From: Candidatus Colimorpha onthohippi | GTDB taxonomy: Bacteria; Bacteroidota; Bacteroidia; Bacteroidales; P3 | Direction of reading: 5' to 3' | Assembly (NCBI GenBank): GCA_018064565.1 | Contig: JAGHVA010000175.1 | Location: 1 to 11,905 of the forward strand | Length of the DNA stretch: 11,905 bases | Shown: positions 1-7,983 of the stretch, piece by piece | How positions within the stretch are numbered: position 1 is the first letter of the stretch | Layout: each line of letters opens with the position of its first letter | Position numbers and translations under genes: made by a program | The notes under the pieces: model-generated | The model's database searches: none | Seen by the model: the letters and a program-made list of their open reading frames with translations, nothing else | What the model was told of the DNA's origin: nothing

Positions 1-16
1 GTACGATAATATATTA

Positions 17-1270
17 CTAATCACTTATGATTGCAGCCTTGATTTGCTCTACGATATAATGGACGTCCTCGTCTGAGACACAAGGACCTGACGGCAAGCA
101 AAGACCGACTTTGAAAAACGACTCAGACACCCCGTTGGTATAAGCCACCGCATTTGCATAAACAGGTTGCTTGTGCATAGGCTTCCACAAAGGACGTGAT
201 TCAATTTGTGCTGCGTCGAGCCATAGACGCAAAGCTTCCACATTATGGTTAGGCTGACAATCGGTAGTAGCCGATACTGACGTATGCGTAACACCTGCCG
301 CACCGCCGACAGCCTTAGACTCAACTTGTTGATAGACTTTATCCTGCCCGTAAATGTGCAGCGATGGGTCAATCATGATAGTACATAACCAATAATTAGA
401 ATCATAGCCACTATATTTTGGCTGACTATGTACCTTGATACCAGGAACATCGCTCAATAGACGCTCGTACAGCGACTGTATGTGCTTATGATGTGTGATA
501 TGGTCGTTAGCCACAGTCATCTGACCAATGCCGATACCTGCTGACACATTCGACAAGCGGTAATTGTAACCGATAGCTTCGTGCTGATAATAAGGATACG
601 ACTCGCGTGCTTGAGTGGCATACCACATAATTTGGGATGCCGCATCAGCATCTGAGCAAATGATAGCACCACCGCCAGAGGTTGTTATCATCTTGTTGCC
701 ATTGAAACTCAGCACACCGAACTTGCCAAATGTACCCAAAACACGATCTTCATACTGCGATCCAAACCCTTCGGCTGCATCTTCAATTACAGGTATGTCG
801 TATTTGTTTGCCACATCCATTATTCGTTTTATCTGATATGGCATGCCATACAATGCCACAGGGATGATGGCTTTGGGCTTGTGGCCCGTGACGGCAATTC
901 GATCTTGAATAGCTTTGTCAAGCAGATCGGGATCCATATTCCATGTATCTGGTTCCGAATCGATAAACACTGGCTTGGCACCAAGATATGTTATAGGATT
1001 CGATGAGGCACAGAACGTGAACGACTGCACACACACCTCATCACCTGCCTTGACACCACACGCTATCAACGCCAGATGGATAGCAGCCGTGCCAGATGAC
1101 AGTGCAACCACCTTTTTCCCTTGACCAACAAACTGTGACAGCTCTTGCTCAAACTGATTTACATTAGGACCTAACGGCACTACATAATTGTCGTCAAAAG
1201 CTTTTTTTACATATTGCTGTTCTACACCCGCATCGCTCATGTGAGCCAGACAAAGGAAGATACGCTTCAT
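17..1270 (-). CDS. DegT/DnrJ/EryC1/StrS-family PLP-dependent sugar aminotransferase (EpsN/PglE-like)
   Basis: This enzyme probably transfers an amino group, usually from glutamate, to a nucleotide-linked keto sugar in the cytoplasm during surface-glycan synthesis. The start chosen here gives 417 residues beginning MKRIFLC. The frame stays open 15 codons further upstream (to 1315), but that extension (MSCDNRYRYR...) is not family-like. Visible family marks are SSGTAAIHLAL near residues 58-68 (PLP phosphate contact), EDAAEGFGS with Asp164, and SFNGNKM with the predicted Schiff-base Lys193. Near the C-terminus are RPLWKPMHKQPVY and a LPSGP motif. These last motifs are typical of the EpsN/PglE branch, which makes UDP-4-amino sugars of the bacillosamine type; the exact substrate is inferred. 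A Gly/Ala/Ser/Thr-rich insertion lies near residues 311-345. The gene follows the gcvP terminator and runs to within 16 bases of the window edge, so it may start an operon continuing to the left. Confidence 0.9.
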   Translation of the reverse strand: MKRIFLCLAHMSDAGVEQQYVKKAFDDNYVVPLGPNVNQFEQELSQFVGQGKKVVALSSGTAAIHLALIACGVKAGDEVCVQSFTFCASSNPITYLGAKPVFIDSEPDTWNMDPDLLDKAIQDRIAVTGHKPKAIIPVALYGMPYQIKRIMDVANKYDIPVIEDAAEGFGSQYEDRVLGTFGKFGVLSFNGNKMITTSGGGAIICSDADAASQIMWYATQARESYPYYQHEAIGYNYRLSNVSAGIGIGQMTVANDHITHHKHIQSLYERLLSDVPGIKVHSQPKYSGYDSNYWLCTIMIDPSLHIYGQDKVYQQVESKAVGGAAGVTHTSVSATTDCQPNHNVEALRLWLDAAQIESRPLWKPMHKQPVYANAVAYTNGVSESFFKVGLCLPSGPCVSDEDVHYIVEQIKAAIISD

Positions 1271-1370
1271 TTTTTTTGTAAGGATTCTATATCTGTATCT
1301 GTTGTCGCAACTCAAGATTATGGTTCATCTTGACACAAATACATACTATGATGAAATAAGAATAAAACAC

Positions 1371-1411
1371 CAGACAATGCGCAGCACAAGAGAGATGCCA
1401 CGCACTGTCTG
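1371..1411 (-). terminator. Rho-independent terminator downstream of gcvP
   Basis: On the minus strand CAGACAGTGCG (1411-1401) pairs with CGCATTGTCTG (1381-1371). This gives 11 consecutive pairs, one of them a G-U wobble, around a 19-base loop. A T-rich run follows (GTGTTTTATTCTTATTTC, from 1370). It begins 16 bases past the gcvP stop codon. The loop is longer than in textbook terminators, but the position and the T-rich tail fit. It separates gcvP from the aminotransferase further downstream, which would then need its own promoter or read-through. Confidence 0.7.
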
Positions 1412-1426
1412 ATATTCTATCAAATC

Positions 1427-4264
1427 CTATTCAGCCCAAACTGGTTGAAGATTACGATCGCCGTATGCATCGTCGATCTTACTGATAGTGGGCCAATACT
1501 TATCGTCGTGATCCAATGGGAAAGCGGCTGTCTTGCGGCTATATGGCAACGACCAATCGTCGGCACAAACCACTTGCATGGTGTGAGGTGCGTTGCAGAT
1601 AGGATTATTATGCTCATCGCTCTTGCCTGTCATAATGTCATCAATCTCTTGACGGATAGCGATAAAGGCATCACACAAACGATCCAACTCACTCAAGGGC
1701 TCACTTTCGGTAGGCTCCACCATCAGCGTATTGTGAACAGGGAATGCCACCGTTGGCGCATGGAAACCATAATCCATCAAGCGCTTCGCGATGTCGCCGA
1801 CACTGACTTTAAGACTAAACTCGCTGAAGTCAACAATCATCTCATGGCCACACATTCCGTTTTTGCCTGTATAGAGAATCTTGTAGTACTTCTCCAAACG
1901 GGCGCGCAGGTAGTTAGCGTTGAGGATTGCATGGCGTGTTGCCTCGGTCAATCCATTGCCACCCAGCATAAGGAGATAGCCATAGGTAATAGGAAGCAAC
2001 ATAGCACTGCCATAAGGCGAAGCACTCATCGCATTACCTTTTGAACCTCCTACTTTCACTTGGCTGTGGGAAGGCAGAAAATCAATAAGTTTTTGGCACA
2101 CACCAATAGGACCTACTCCAGGACCACCACCACCATGAGGCATTCCAAAGGTCTTGTGAAGATTTAGATGGCACACATCTGCACCCATAAATCCAGGGCT
2201 TGTCAAACCAACTTGTGCATTCATGTTGGCACCATCCATATATACCAGACCACCGCAATCGTGGATTATCTTTATGATGTCCAAGATACCTTCTTCAAAA
2301 GCGCCATGCGTTGAAGGATAGGTAATCATCAAACATGACAAATTTTCTTTGTTGGCCTCGGCCTTCTCTCTCAAATCATTGATATCTACATCGCCGCGGT
2401 CGTTGCATTTTACTACGATGATTTGCATGCCAGCCTTTGCAGCACTGGCGGGGTTAGTACCATGAGCACTGGCGGGGATAAGGCACACATTACGATGTGC
2501 ATTGCCTTGCGCTATGTGATAGTTGCGGATAACCGTAAGGCCGCTATACTCACCTGCCGAACCAGCATTAGGTTGCAACGACACACCAGCAAATCCCGTT
2601 ACGATTGCCAACATGCGCTCTACATCGTGAATCAACTCGAGATAGCCCTCTGCCTGATCTTCAGGAACGAAAGGATGGATAGAACCAAATTCAGCCCAGC
2701 TCAATGGCATCATCTCTGCTGCGGCATTAAGTTTCATAGTGCAGCTTCCGAGTGGAATCATAGCACGGTTCAAACTCAAATCCTTAACCTCAAGTTTTTT
2801 CATGTAGCGCATCATCTCAGTCTCGCTGTGGTAGCTATTGAACACACGAGCGGTGAGATACTCGCTGGTACGTTTCAATCCTGCGGGAATCTCTGCTACA
2901 TTACAAGAACAACATTTAGGAGCAGTAGCCTGCTTGCCAGCGGCTTTTGCCAAGACATCAATTATAGCCTTCACATCTGCGCAAGAAGTTGTCTCGTCCA
3001 GACTGATACCGATGCACTCGTCACATATATAGCGGAAATTGATATGCTGTTCAAGTGCGACTTTCTTAATTTCAGAGGTCTTTACAGGGCATTGTAAACA
3101 TAACGTGTCGAAAAACACCTTGTTGTGCTGAATATAACCATATTGAGCCAACTCGGTAGCCAACACACCCGCCATCTTATGAATATTGGAAGCGATGTCA
3201 CGGATACCTTGCGGACCATGCCATGCAGCATAAAAGCCGCTCATGATAGCCACAAGAGCCTGCGAGGTGCAGATATTGGAAGTAGCTTTCTCACGTTTGA
3301 TGTGCTGCTCACGCATGCCCAAAGCCATACGCAAGGCAGGATTGCCTTTGGCATCGATGGTCCAACCGATGATACGACCAGGGAATGCGCGCTTGAACAC
3401 TTCAGTAACTGCAAAGAAACCTGCAGAGGGACCACCAAACCCCATTGGCACACCAAAACGCTGGGCACTTCCGAAGGCGCAGTCGGCACCCATCTCGCCA
3501 GGCGCTTTGAGTAATGCCAGAGCCATCAAGTCGGTAGCCATACCTACAAAAATACCCAACTTATGAGCATTGTCGATAAACTCGGTATAGTCGGTAACAT
3601 CACCATACTGATTGGGATATTGGACAAAGGCTCCGAAATAAGTGTTATCCAACTGAACGTCACTTACCTTTCCCGTCACAATTTCAATACCACGAGGAGC
3701 GGCATTGGTACGCATCACATCCAGTGTTTGAGGCAGAACACCCTCATCGACAAATACTTTATGCACATTATCTTTGACAGCCTGACGGCTGCGGCTGTTG
3801 TAGAACATAATCATACACTCACCGCCAGCTGTAGCCTCGTCTAACAACGAAGCGTTGGCAAGTGGCATTTTAGTCATATCAGCCACCATGGTTTGATAGG
3901 TCATCAAAGCTTCCAAACGACCCTGGCTAATTTCGGTTTGATAGGGCGTATATGCGGTGTACCATCCAGCATTCTCAAACACATTACGCATAACAACGGC
4001 GGGAGTGATAGTGCCATAATAGCCCATGCCGATATAAGTCTTGTACAATTTATTTTTAGCAGCCAACCTGCGGCAATGGCTCAAAAACTCATACTCATTG
4101 ATGCCATCAGCAATCGGCATTGGTTCAGGCAGACGGATAGCAGCGGGAACGGTCTTCTCAATCAGCTCATTCATCGAGTTTACACCGATAGTTTGAAGCA
4201 TTTTAGCTTCATCGGCAGCATTCGACACGCCATTGTGGCGCTGGGTGAAATTGTTGGTAATCAT
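1427..4264 (-). CDS. gcvP: Glycine dehydrogenase (decarboxylating), P-protein of the glycine cleavage system
   Basis: The P-protein uses PLP to decarboxylate glycine and passes the aminomethyl group to the lipoyl arm of GcvH. With GcvT and Lpd this yields CO2, ammonia, NADH and 5,10-methylene-tetrahydrofolate. At 945 residues it is the fused single-chain form: an N-terminal half (about 1-450) and a C-terminal catalytic half (about 470-945). The halves correspond to the GcvPA and GcvPB subunits of organisms with a split enzyme. The PLP lysine is Lys704 in NLHKTFGMPHGGGGPGVGP, with the glycine-rich loop at 711-719. Further conserved stretches are IPLGSCTMKLN (503-513), PNAGSAGEYSG (565-575) and ASAHGTNPASA (598-608). 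The start is MITNNFTQRH, about 105 bases downstream of a good promoter. The gcvT and gcvH genes are not adjacent. A terminator follows at 1371-1411. A cysteine-rich patch (CCSC, 451-454) lies in the linker between the halves. Confidence 0.97.
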   Translation of the reverse strand: MITNNFTQRHNGVSNAADEAKMLQTIGVNSMNELIEKTVPAAIRLPEPMPIADGINEYEFLSHCRRLAAKNKLYKTYIGMGYYGTITPAVVMRNVFENAGWYTAYTPYQTEISQGRLEALMTYQTMVADMTKMPLANASLLDEATAGGECMIMFYNSRSRQAVKDNVHKVFVDEGVLPQTLDVMRTNAAPRGIEIVTGKVSDVQLDNTYFGAFVQYPNQYGDVTDYTEFIDNAHKLGIFVGMATDLMALALLKAPGEMGADCAFGSAQRFGVPMGFGGPSAGFFAVTEVFKRAFPGRIIGWTIDAKGNPALRMALGMREQHIKREKATSNICTSQALVAIMSGFYAAWHGPQGIRDIASNIHKMAGVLATELAQYGYIQHNKVFFDTLCLQCPVKTSEIKKVALEQHINFRYICDECIGISLDETTSCADVKAIIDVLAKAAGKQATAPKCCSCNVAEIPAGLKRTSEYLTARVFNSYHSETEMMRYMKKLEVKDLSLNRAMIPLGSCTMKLNAAAEMMPLSWAEFGSIHPFVPEDQAEGYLELIHDVERMLAIVTGFAGVSLQPNAGSAGEYSGLTVIRNYHIAQGNAHRNVCLIPASAHGTNPASAAKAGMQIIVVKCNDRGDVDINDLREKAEANKENLSCLMITYPSTHGAFEEGILDIIKIIHDCGGLVYMDGANMNAQVGLTSPGFMGADVCHLNLHKTFGMPHGGGGPGVGPIGVCQKLIDFLPSHSQVKVGGSKGNAMSASPYGSAMLLPITYGYLLMLGGNGLTEATRHAILNANYLRARLEKYYKILYTGKNGMCGHEMIVDFSEFSLKVSVGDIAKRLMDYGFHAPTVAFPVHNTLMVEPTESEPLSELDRLCDAFIAIRQEIDDIMTGKSDEHNNPICNAPHTMQVVCADDWSLPYSRKTAAFPLDHDDKYWPTISKIDDAYGDRNLQPVWAE

Positions 4265-4368
4265 AGAAAATAACTATTTGTATTTTTAATATACTATAAT
4301 CCTAAACTTGTAACTGTCAACAAGTAACACAAATGTGCATCTATCTTTATAGCGCACCACACAACAAG

Positions 4369-4400
4369 CAAAAGTACATTTTTTTTGCAAATCATGACAA
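4369..4400 (-). promoter_or_regulatory. Bacteroidota-type promoter for gcvP
   Basis: On the minus strand TACTTTTG (4376-4369) matches the Bacteroidota -7 consensus TAnnTTTG exactly. A TTG at 4400-4398 lies 21 bases upstream and can serve as the -33 element. Transcription would begin near 4360, leaving a 5' leader of about 95-100 bases before the gcvP ATG. The leader is AT-rich. It contains a 6-bp hairpin (4306-4311 with 4320-4325) of unknown meaning and no recognisable riboswitch. Confidence 0.65.
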
Positions 4401-4458
4401 GATATTTCGCACTACTAAAAATAATAATTTATCAGCGAACGATAATAAAAAAAAAACG

Positions 4459-4466
4459 TACTTTTG
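4459..4466 (+). promoter_or_regulatory. Bacteroidota-type promoter (-7 box) for pyrB and following genes
   Basis: TACTTTTG matches the TAnnTTTG -7 consensus exactly and lies 55 bases upstream of the pyrB ATG. The upstream sequence is very A-rich and I see no clear TTTG-like -33 element at 19-21 bases. The box is the mirror image of the gcvP -7 box: GCAAAAGTAC at 4368-4377 and GTACTTTTGC at 4458-4467 form a perfect 10-base inverted pair. This is the most likely start of the pyrB-pyrI transcript. Confidence 0.6.
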
Positions 4467-4521
4467 CAGATTGGAACAATTGTGTTTTCAAACGAGAAAA
4501 ACAAGATAAAATACACAATAT

Positions 4522-5439
4522 ATGAGCAACTTAAAAGGTCGTAACCTCATTTCCATCACTGATTTCAGCAAGGAGGAATATATCCAAGTGCTGGACATTG
4601 CCGAGGAGTTTGAGAAAAATCCGAAGCAAAAAATCTTGAGCGACAAGGTTGTCGCGACATTGTTTTTCGAGCCTTCCACGCGTACACGTCTCAGTTTTGA
4701 GAGTGCTGCCAACCAGCTCGGAGCCCGTATTATTGGGTTCAGTGATCCTGGCGCAACGAGTGTTCAAAAAGGAGAAAGCCTACATGATACCATCACGATG
4801 GTAAGCAGCTACAGCGACCTCATAGTGATGCGCAACCCCAAAGAGGGCTCGTCACGCTATGCCAGCGAAGTGAGTACCGTGCCTGTTATCAACGCAGGTG
4901 ATGGTGCCAACCAGCACCCCACTCAATGTATGCTTGACCTCTACAGTATCCGCAAGACACAGGGCACGCTTGACAATTTGAACATAGCCATGGTTGGCGA
5001 CTTGAAATATGGTCGTACCGTACACTCACTCACACAGGCCATGTGCAATTTTAACGCCACATTTCACCTGGTATCGCCAGAAGAGTTGAAATTGCCCAGT
5101 TCGGTAAAGATGAGCATCAAGAATGCGGGGTTGAAATACTACCAATATACCGAGATAAAAGACATAATGGCTACTGCCGACATCATCTATATGACCCGTG
5201 TGCAGCGCGAACGGTTTGCTGACCCGCTGGAATATGAGCGCGTAAAAGACAGTTGCATTCTCTCGGCAGATATGCTTAAAGGATGCAAGCCCAACATGCG
5301 AATATTGCATCCACTACCACGCGTAAACGAGATTACCATGGATGTTGACAAGACACCATACGCCTATTATTTCCAACAGGCACAAAACGGTGTATATGTA
5401 CGCCAAGCTCTTATGGCAGCCATTTTGGGCGTAAGATAA
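4522..5439 (+). CDS. pyrB: Aspartate carbamoyltransferase, catalytic chain
   Basis: This enzyme condenses carbamoyl phosphate with L-aspartate to give N-carbamoyl-aspartate, the committed step of pyrimidine synthesis. The 305-residue length is typical of the family. The carbamoyl-phosphate site STRTR is at residues 52-56 in EPSTRTRLSFE. The Ser/Lys loop QKGES is at 82-86, HPTQ at 132-135 and HPLPR at 263-267. All expected active-site motifs are intact. The start MSNLKGRNL lies 55 bases after a good -7 promoter box. The regulatory chain gene pyrI follows after 51 bases, so the product is expected to form the allosteric PyrB-PyrI holoenzyme. I see no pyrBI-type leader peptide with a UTP-sensitive attenuator; the leader is only about 50 bases. 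Confidence 0.98.
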   Translation: MSNLKGRNLISITDFSKEEYIQVLDIAEEFEKNPKQKILSDKVVATLFFEPSTRTRLSFESAANQLGARIIGFSDPGATSVQKGESLHDTITMVSSYSDLIVMRNPKEGSSRYASEVSTVPVINAGDGANQHPTQCMLDLYSIRKTQGTLDNLNIAMVGDLKYGRTVHSLTQAMCNFNATFHLVSPEELKLPSSVKMSIKNAGLKYYQYTEIKDIMATADIIYMTRVQRERFADPLEYERVKDSCILSADMLKGCKPNMRILHPLPRVNEITMDVDKTPYAYYFQQAQNGVYVRQALMAAILGVR

Positions 5440-5490
5440 CCCAACCAATCGTTTACACATCACAGATAAAACATACAAAACACCAGACCA

Positions 5491-5952
5491 ATGGATACAA
5501 AGAAAGAACTTGTTGTGCCTCGCATTGAGAACGGCACCGTCATTGACCATATACCGACCAACGTATTATACCAGATTGTTCACATCTTAGGTCTTGAGAA
5601 CTATGAAGATGAGGTGTTGATTGGCAACTATTTGACCAGCCATAAATTTATCCGTAAAGGCATCATCAAAGTCAAAAACAAATACTTTGACAACGAAGAA
5701 ATCAATAAGATTGCACTCGTGGCACCTATGGTTACCATCATCAGGATTAAGAACTATGAGGTAATAGAGAAACTTGAGGCTGAGATTCCAGATCATATAG
5801 ACAACTTTGTGAAGTGCATGAATCCTCGTTGTATCACCAATCACGAAGCCATTCCGACAAAATTTGACGTCATTGACAAGAAGAGTCTCAAGTTGCGCTG
5901 TCACTATTGCGAGAAATTTGTCACCAAGGACACCATTCGTTTCTGCGAATAG
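5491..5952 (+). CDS. pyrI: Aspartate carbamoyltransferase, regulatory chain
   Basis: PyrI binds the nucleotide effectors (CTP and UTP inhibit, ATP activates in known homologues) and links PyrB trimers into the holoenzyme. The 153-residue length equals that of the Escherichia coli chain. The N-terminal effector domain covers about residues 1-95, with IENGTVIDHIP near 12-22. The C-terminal zinc domain carries four cysteines, Cys109, Cys114, Cys137 and Cys140, in C-x4-C...C-x2-C spacing as expected. The gene follows pyrB by 51 bases with no terminator between them, so the two are co-transcribed. A long imperfect hairpin lies 26 bases beyond the stop codon (5978-6027). Confidence 0.97.
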   Translation: MDTKKELVVPRIENGTVIDHIPTNVLYQIVHILGLENYEDEVLIGNYLTSHKFIRKGIIKVKNKYFDNEEINKIALVAPMVTIIRIKNYEVIEKLEAEIPDHIDNFVKCMNPRCITNHEAIPTKFDVIDKKSLKLRCHYCEKFVTKDTIRFCE

Positions 5953-5977
5953 CTATTTAGATGACGCTCATAATCTG

Positions 5978-6027
5978 GTGTTTGGGCATTCGTAAAACAT
6001 TGTTTTGCAACAAATATGCCTAAGCAT
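5978..6027 (+). other. Imperfect hairpin between pyrI and the membrane protein gene
   Basis: GTGTTTGGGCAT (5978-5989) pairs along its whole length with ATGCCTAAGCAT (6016-6027): 12 consecutive pairs including three G-U wobbles. The 26-base loop holds a second small hairpin, AAAAC-ATT-GTTTT. No clear U-tract follows, so this is not a standard intrinsic terminator. It could be a weak terminator, an mRNA stabiliser at the 3' end of the pyrBI message, or chance. Confidence 0.35.
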
Positions 6028-6071
6028 TATGATGATAATTGTTGGTTGAAAAGTCCTATTCGATAGCCGCC

Positions 6072-6446
6072 ATGAAAAGATATCTATTTGCCATCATAAT
6101 CCTGACGTTTGCGTTGGTCTTGATTTCGTTTATTTTGTTGTGGTGCCACTCCCCGTGGTATATTGCCATTATGCCAGCAATACCGCTCTATTTCGGCATC
6201 ATCACAGGTAGCCAGCATTTTTCGGTAGTGAGGGCTGCGCATAAAGACCCGCGGACATTTATCAAGACCTTTTTGGGGCTCACGGTAGGCACGCTACTAA
6301 TACACTTGTTTGCAATGGCTATATATATGTTTACTCACCTTTTGCAAGCCCGTGCGTTTATCATGGGTTTTGCGGTGTGTTATATAGCCTATCTTGCATT
6401 TGAGACTATTGCGCTGGTACATTTTGTAAAAAGCAACAAAAGATAA
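6072..6446 (+). CDS. Small integral membrane protein with four predicted helices, function unknown
   Basis: The product has 124 residues from the start MKRYLFAII. An in-frame ATG 33 bases upstream (6039) would add a polar stretch (MLVEKSYSIAA) before the first helix and is less likely. Hydrophobic segments lie at about residues 4-24, 29-46, 64-87 and 94-118. A short polar loop follows the second helix, with His, Arg and Lys and a DPRTFIKTF motif near 59-67. The C-terminus, KSNKR, is basic. The layout of a helix pair, a polar loop with Pro-Arg-x-Phe, and a second helix pair ending in a conserved Glu (E111) resembles small Bacteroidota membrane proteins distantly related to AtpI. That is a weak resemblance from memory, and I assign no function. 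The asd start follows after 17 bases, which suggests co-transcription with asd. Confidence 0.75.
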   Translation: MKRYLFAIIILTFALVLISFILLWCHSPWYIAIMPAIPLYFGIITGSQHFSVVRAAHKDPRTFIKTFLGLTVGTLLIHLFAMAIYMFTHLLQARAFIMGFAVCYIAYLAFETIALVHFVKSNKR

Positions 6447-6463
6447 AAACTCGCCATAGACTT

Positions 6464-7483
6464 ATGAAAATTGCCGTTGTCGGAGCCACTGGTTTAGTTG
6501 GCAGCAAGATGTTGCAGGTATTAGCCGAACGCGGATTTCAAGACCATGAGATTATCGCGGCAGCCTCTCCAAAGTCGGTTGGGCGAGAGATACCCTTTGA
6601 TCATCGGACGTTGGAAGTATTGTCGGTAGAAGATGCTATCGCACAAAGACCAGACTATGCGCTGTTTTCGGCGGGAGCCACTGTGTCGAAGGAATATGCA
6701 CCACAGTTTGCGGCCGTAGGATGCGTAGTGATTGACAACTCATCGGCATGGAGAATGGATGCCAATGTGCCGTTGGTTGTCCCCGAAATCAATTTTCATG
6801 CTGTCAAACCCGACCATAAAATCATAGCGAACCCTAATTGCAGTACGATTCAAATGGTTTTGGCATTGTCGGGCTTACACCTGCGATATGCTATACGGCG
6901 CATCGTAGTTTCTACTTATCAAAGCGTAACAGGAACTGGCATGAAAGCCATACGGCAACTTGAGTTGGAAGAACAGATGGGTAGCAGCCGTGCAGGGAAC
7001 TCTGGTATTTCGAGTCCAGCAAGTCAGATGGCGTATCCCTACCCTATCCATCGGAACTTATTTCCTCATGGTGGCGACTTTCTACCCGACGCCTATACCA
7101 CAGAAGAGCACAAACTGGTTGATGAAACCCGAAAGATTTTGGGTGATGACAGCATTCAGGTCAGTGCCACTGTAGCACGCGTTCCCGTTACAGGAGGCCA
7201 TTCAGAGTCAATCAATGTGGAGTTTAATAACGAATATGAAATCTCAGAGGCTCGCGATATCATAGCTCACACATCTGGTGTGGTGTTGTACGATGACCCG
7301 CAAGAGTTACGATATCCCATGCCAATTATAAGCGAAGGCAATGATAGTGTGTTTGTAGGACGCATCAGGAGAGATCCATCACAACCCAAAACGCTCAACT
7401 TGTGGGTTGTAGCCGACAACCTTCGCAAGGGTGCTGCTACTAATGCAGTACAGATTCTGCAACAATGTGTTGCCCGACAATAA
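6464..7483 (+). CDS. asd: Aspartate-semialdehyde dehydrogenase
   Basis: Asd reduces L-aspartyl-4-phosphate with NADPH to L-aspartate-4-semialdehyde, the branch point to lysine and diaminopimelate, threonine and methionine. The 339-residue length fits the family. The N-terminal NADP-binding loop GATGLVG is at residues 7-13. The catalytic cysteine is Cys126 in NPNCSTIQ. The substrate-binding arginine and catalytic histidine are Arg229 and His236 in ARVPVTGGHSE. The C-terminal NLWVVADNLRKGAATNAVQI is conserved in the family. All key residues are present. The gene sits between a small membrane protein and gldH with gaps of 17 and 14 bases, so the three are probably one transcript. Confidence 0.97.
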   Translation: MKIAVVGATGLVGSKMLQVLAERGFQDHEIIAAASPKSVGREIPFDHRTLEVLSVEDAIAQRPDYALFSAGATVSKEYAPQFAAVGCVVIDNSSAWRMDANVPLVVPEINFHAVKPDHKIIANPNCSTIQMVLALSGLHLRYAIRRIVVSTYQSVTGTGMKAIRQLELEEQMGSSRAGNSGISSPASQMAYPYPIHRNLFPHGGDFLPDAYTTEEHKLVDETRKILGDDSIQVSATVARVPVTGGHSESINVEFNNEYEISEARDIIAHTSGVVLYDDPQELRYPMPIISEGNDSVFVGRIRRDPSQPKTLNLWVVADNLRKGAATNAVQILQQCVARQ

Positions 7484-7497
7484 CAGCCATTATCACC

Positions 7498-7983
7498 ATG
7501 AAAAAAACACTTATCATCCTGCTGGGATGCCTGTCGATGCTGGTCATAACAAGTTGTAAACAAAAAGTAGTTGTCAACGACACAAGGACTTTCGCAGATA
7601 AAAATTGGGTTCGGTTTACGCAAGAGACTTTTGATGTCAACATAGCTGATGTTGACGAATGTTATGACATATACCTCAGTGCCGTTATTGATACTGCGCT
7701 ATATCGTCAAGCAGGTCTTCCTATCATTGTAAGCATTACGCACAACGATGGTGAGACGCGTCAGTTCCGCACCGACTTGGCGCTCAAAAACGCACAAGGA
7801 CAATGGCAAGGAGAATTCAAGGACGGATTGTTAAACTACACCAAGTGTATAAGACCCTATTTTTTCTTTAACAGCAATGGGAAATATACTATCGCCCTAT
7901 CGCAATGCAGCCATCGCTACGATTTGTATGGTGTAGTATCCGTCACGCTACATATAGAGCGTGCAGAGATCAAGATGAAGTAA
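7498..7983 (+). CDS. gldH: GldH-family lipoprotein
   Basis: The product has 161 residues. The N-terminus MKKTLIILLGCLSMLVITSC is a lipoprotein signal peptide: two lysines, a hydrophobic core and a lipobox VITSC with Cys20 as the predicted lipidated residue. The mature protein should be membrane-anchored in the envelope. The body matches the GldH pattern as I recall it: F-x3-W near the start of the mature part, a DVDECYDIYLSA strand, an R-x-Y-type segment here reading ALYRQAG, then G-x-WQGEFKDG and a C-terminal GKYTIALSQ...LYGVVSVTLHIE. GldH is required for gliding in Flavobacterium johnsoniae and is also present in non-gliding Bacteroidales, where its role is unclear. An in-frame ATG at 7465 overlaps the end of asd and would put a polar stretch before the signal peptide, so the later start is chosen. 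The stop codon lies at the foot of a hairpin shared with the converging cluster. Confidence 0.8.
   Translation: MKKTLIILLGCLSMLVITSCKQKVVVNDTRTFADKNWVRFTQETFDVNIADVDECYDIYLSAVIDTALYRQAGLPIIVSITHNDGETRQFRTDLALKNAQGQWQGEFKDGLLNYTKCIRPYFFFNSNGKYTIALSQCSHRYDLYGVVSVTLHIERAEIKMK

Noticed and set aside
1271..1315. Longer start for the EpsN-like aminotransferase at 1315
   Set aside because: The extra 15 residues are basic and not family-like, whereas MKRIFLC at 1270 is a typical start.
1271..1370. Promoter for the left aminotransferase on the minus strand (TGTATTTG, 1342-1335)
   Set aside because: It deviates from the TAnnTTTG box and has no convincing -33 partner, so it is too weak to list as a feature.
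1445..3514. Long open frames on the plus strand opposite gcvP (for example 1445-2044 and 2423-3097)
   Set aside because: They lie wholly antisense to a well-conserved gene, show no domain-like sequence, and are rich in Cys, His and Ile as expected of frames opposite coding DNA.
4265..4368. Possible glycine riboswitch in the gcvP leader
   Set aside because: The leader is only about 100 bases, very AT-rich, and shows a single 6-bp hairpin (4306-4325). None of the conserved glycine aptamer segments is visible.
6039..6071. Upstream ATG for the membrane protein at 6039
   Set aside because: It adds a polar tail ahead of MKRYLF, which is a natural start with positive charges before the first helix. 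The upstream ATG cannot be fully excluded.
7465..7497. Upstream ATG for gldH at 7465
   Set aside because: It overlaps asd and would place a polar stretch before a perfect lipoprotein signal peptide, which begins at 7498.
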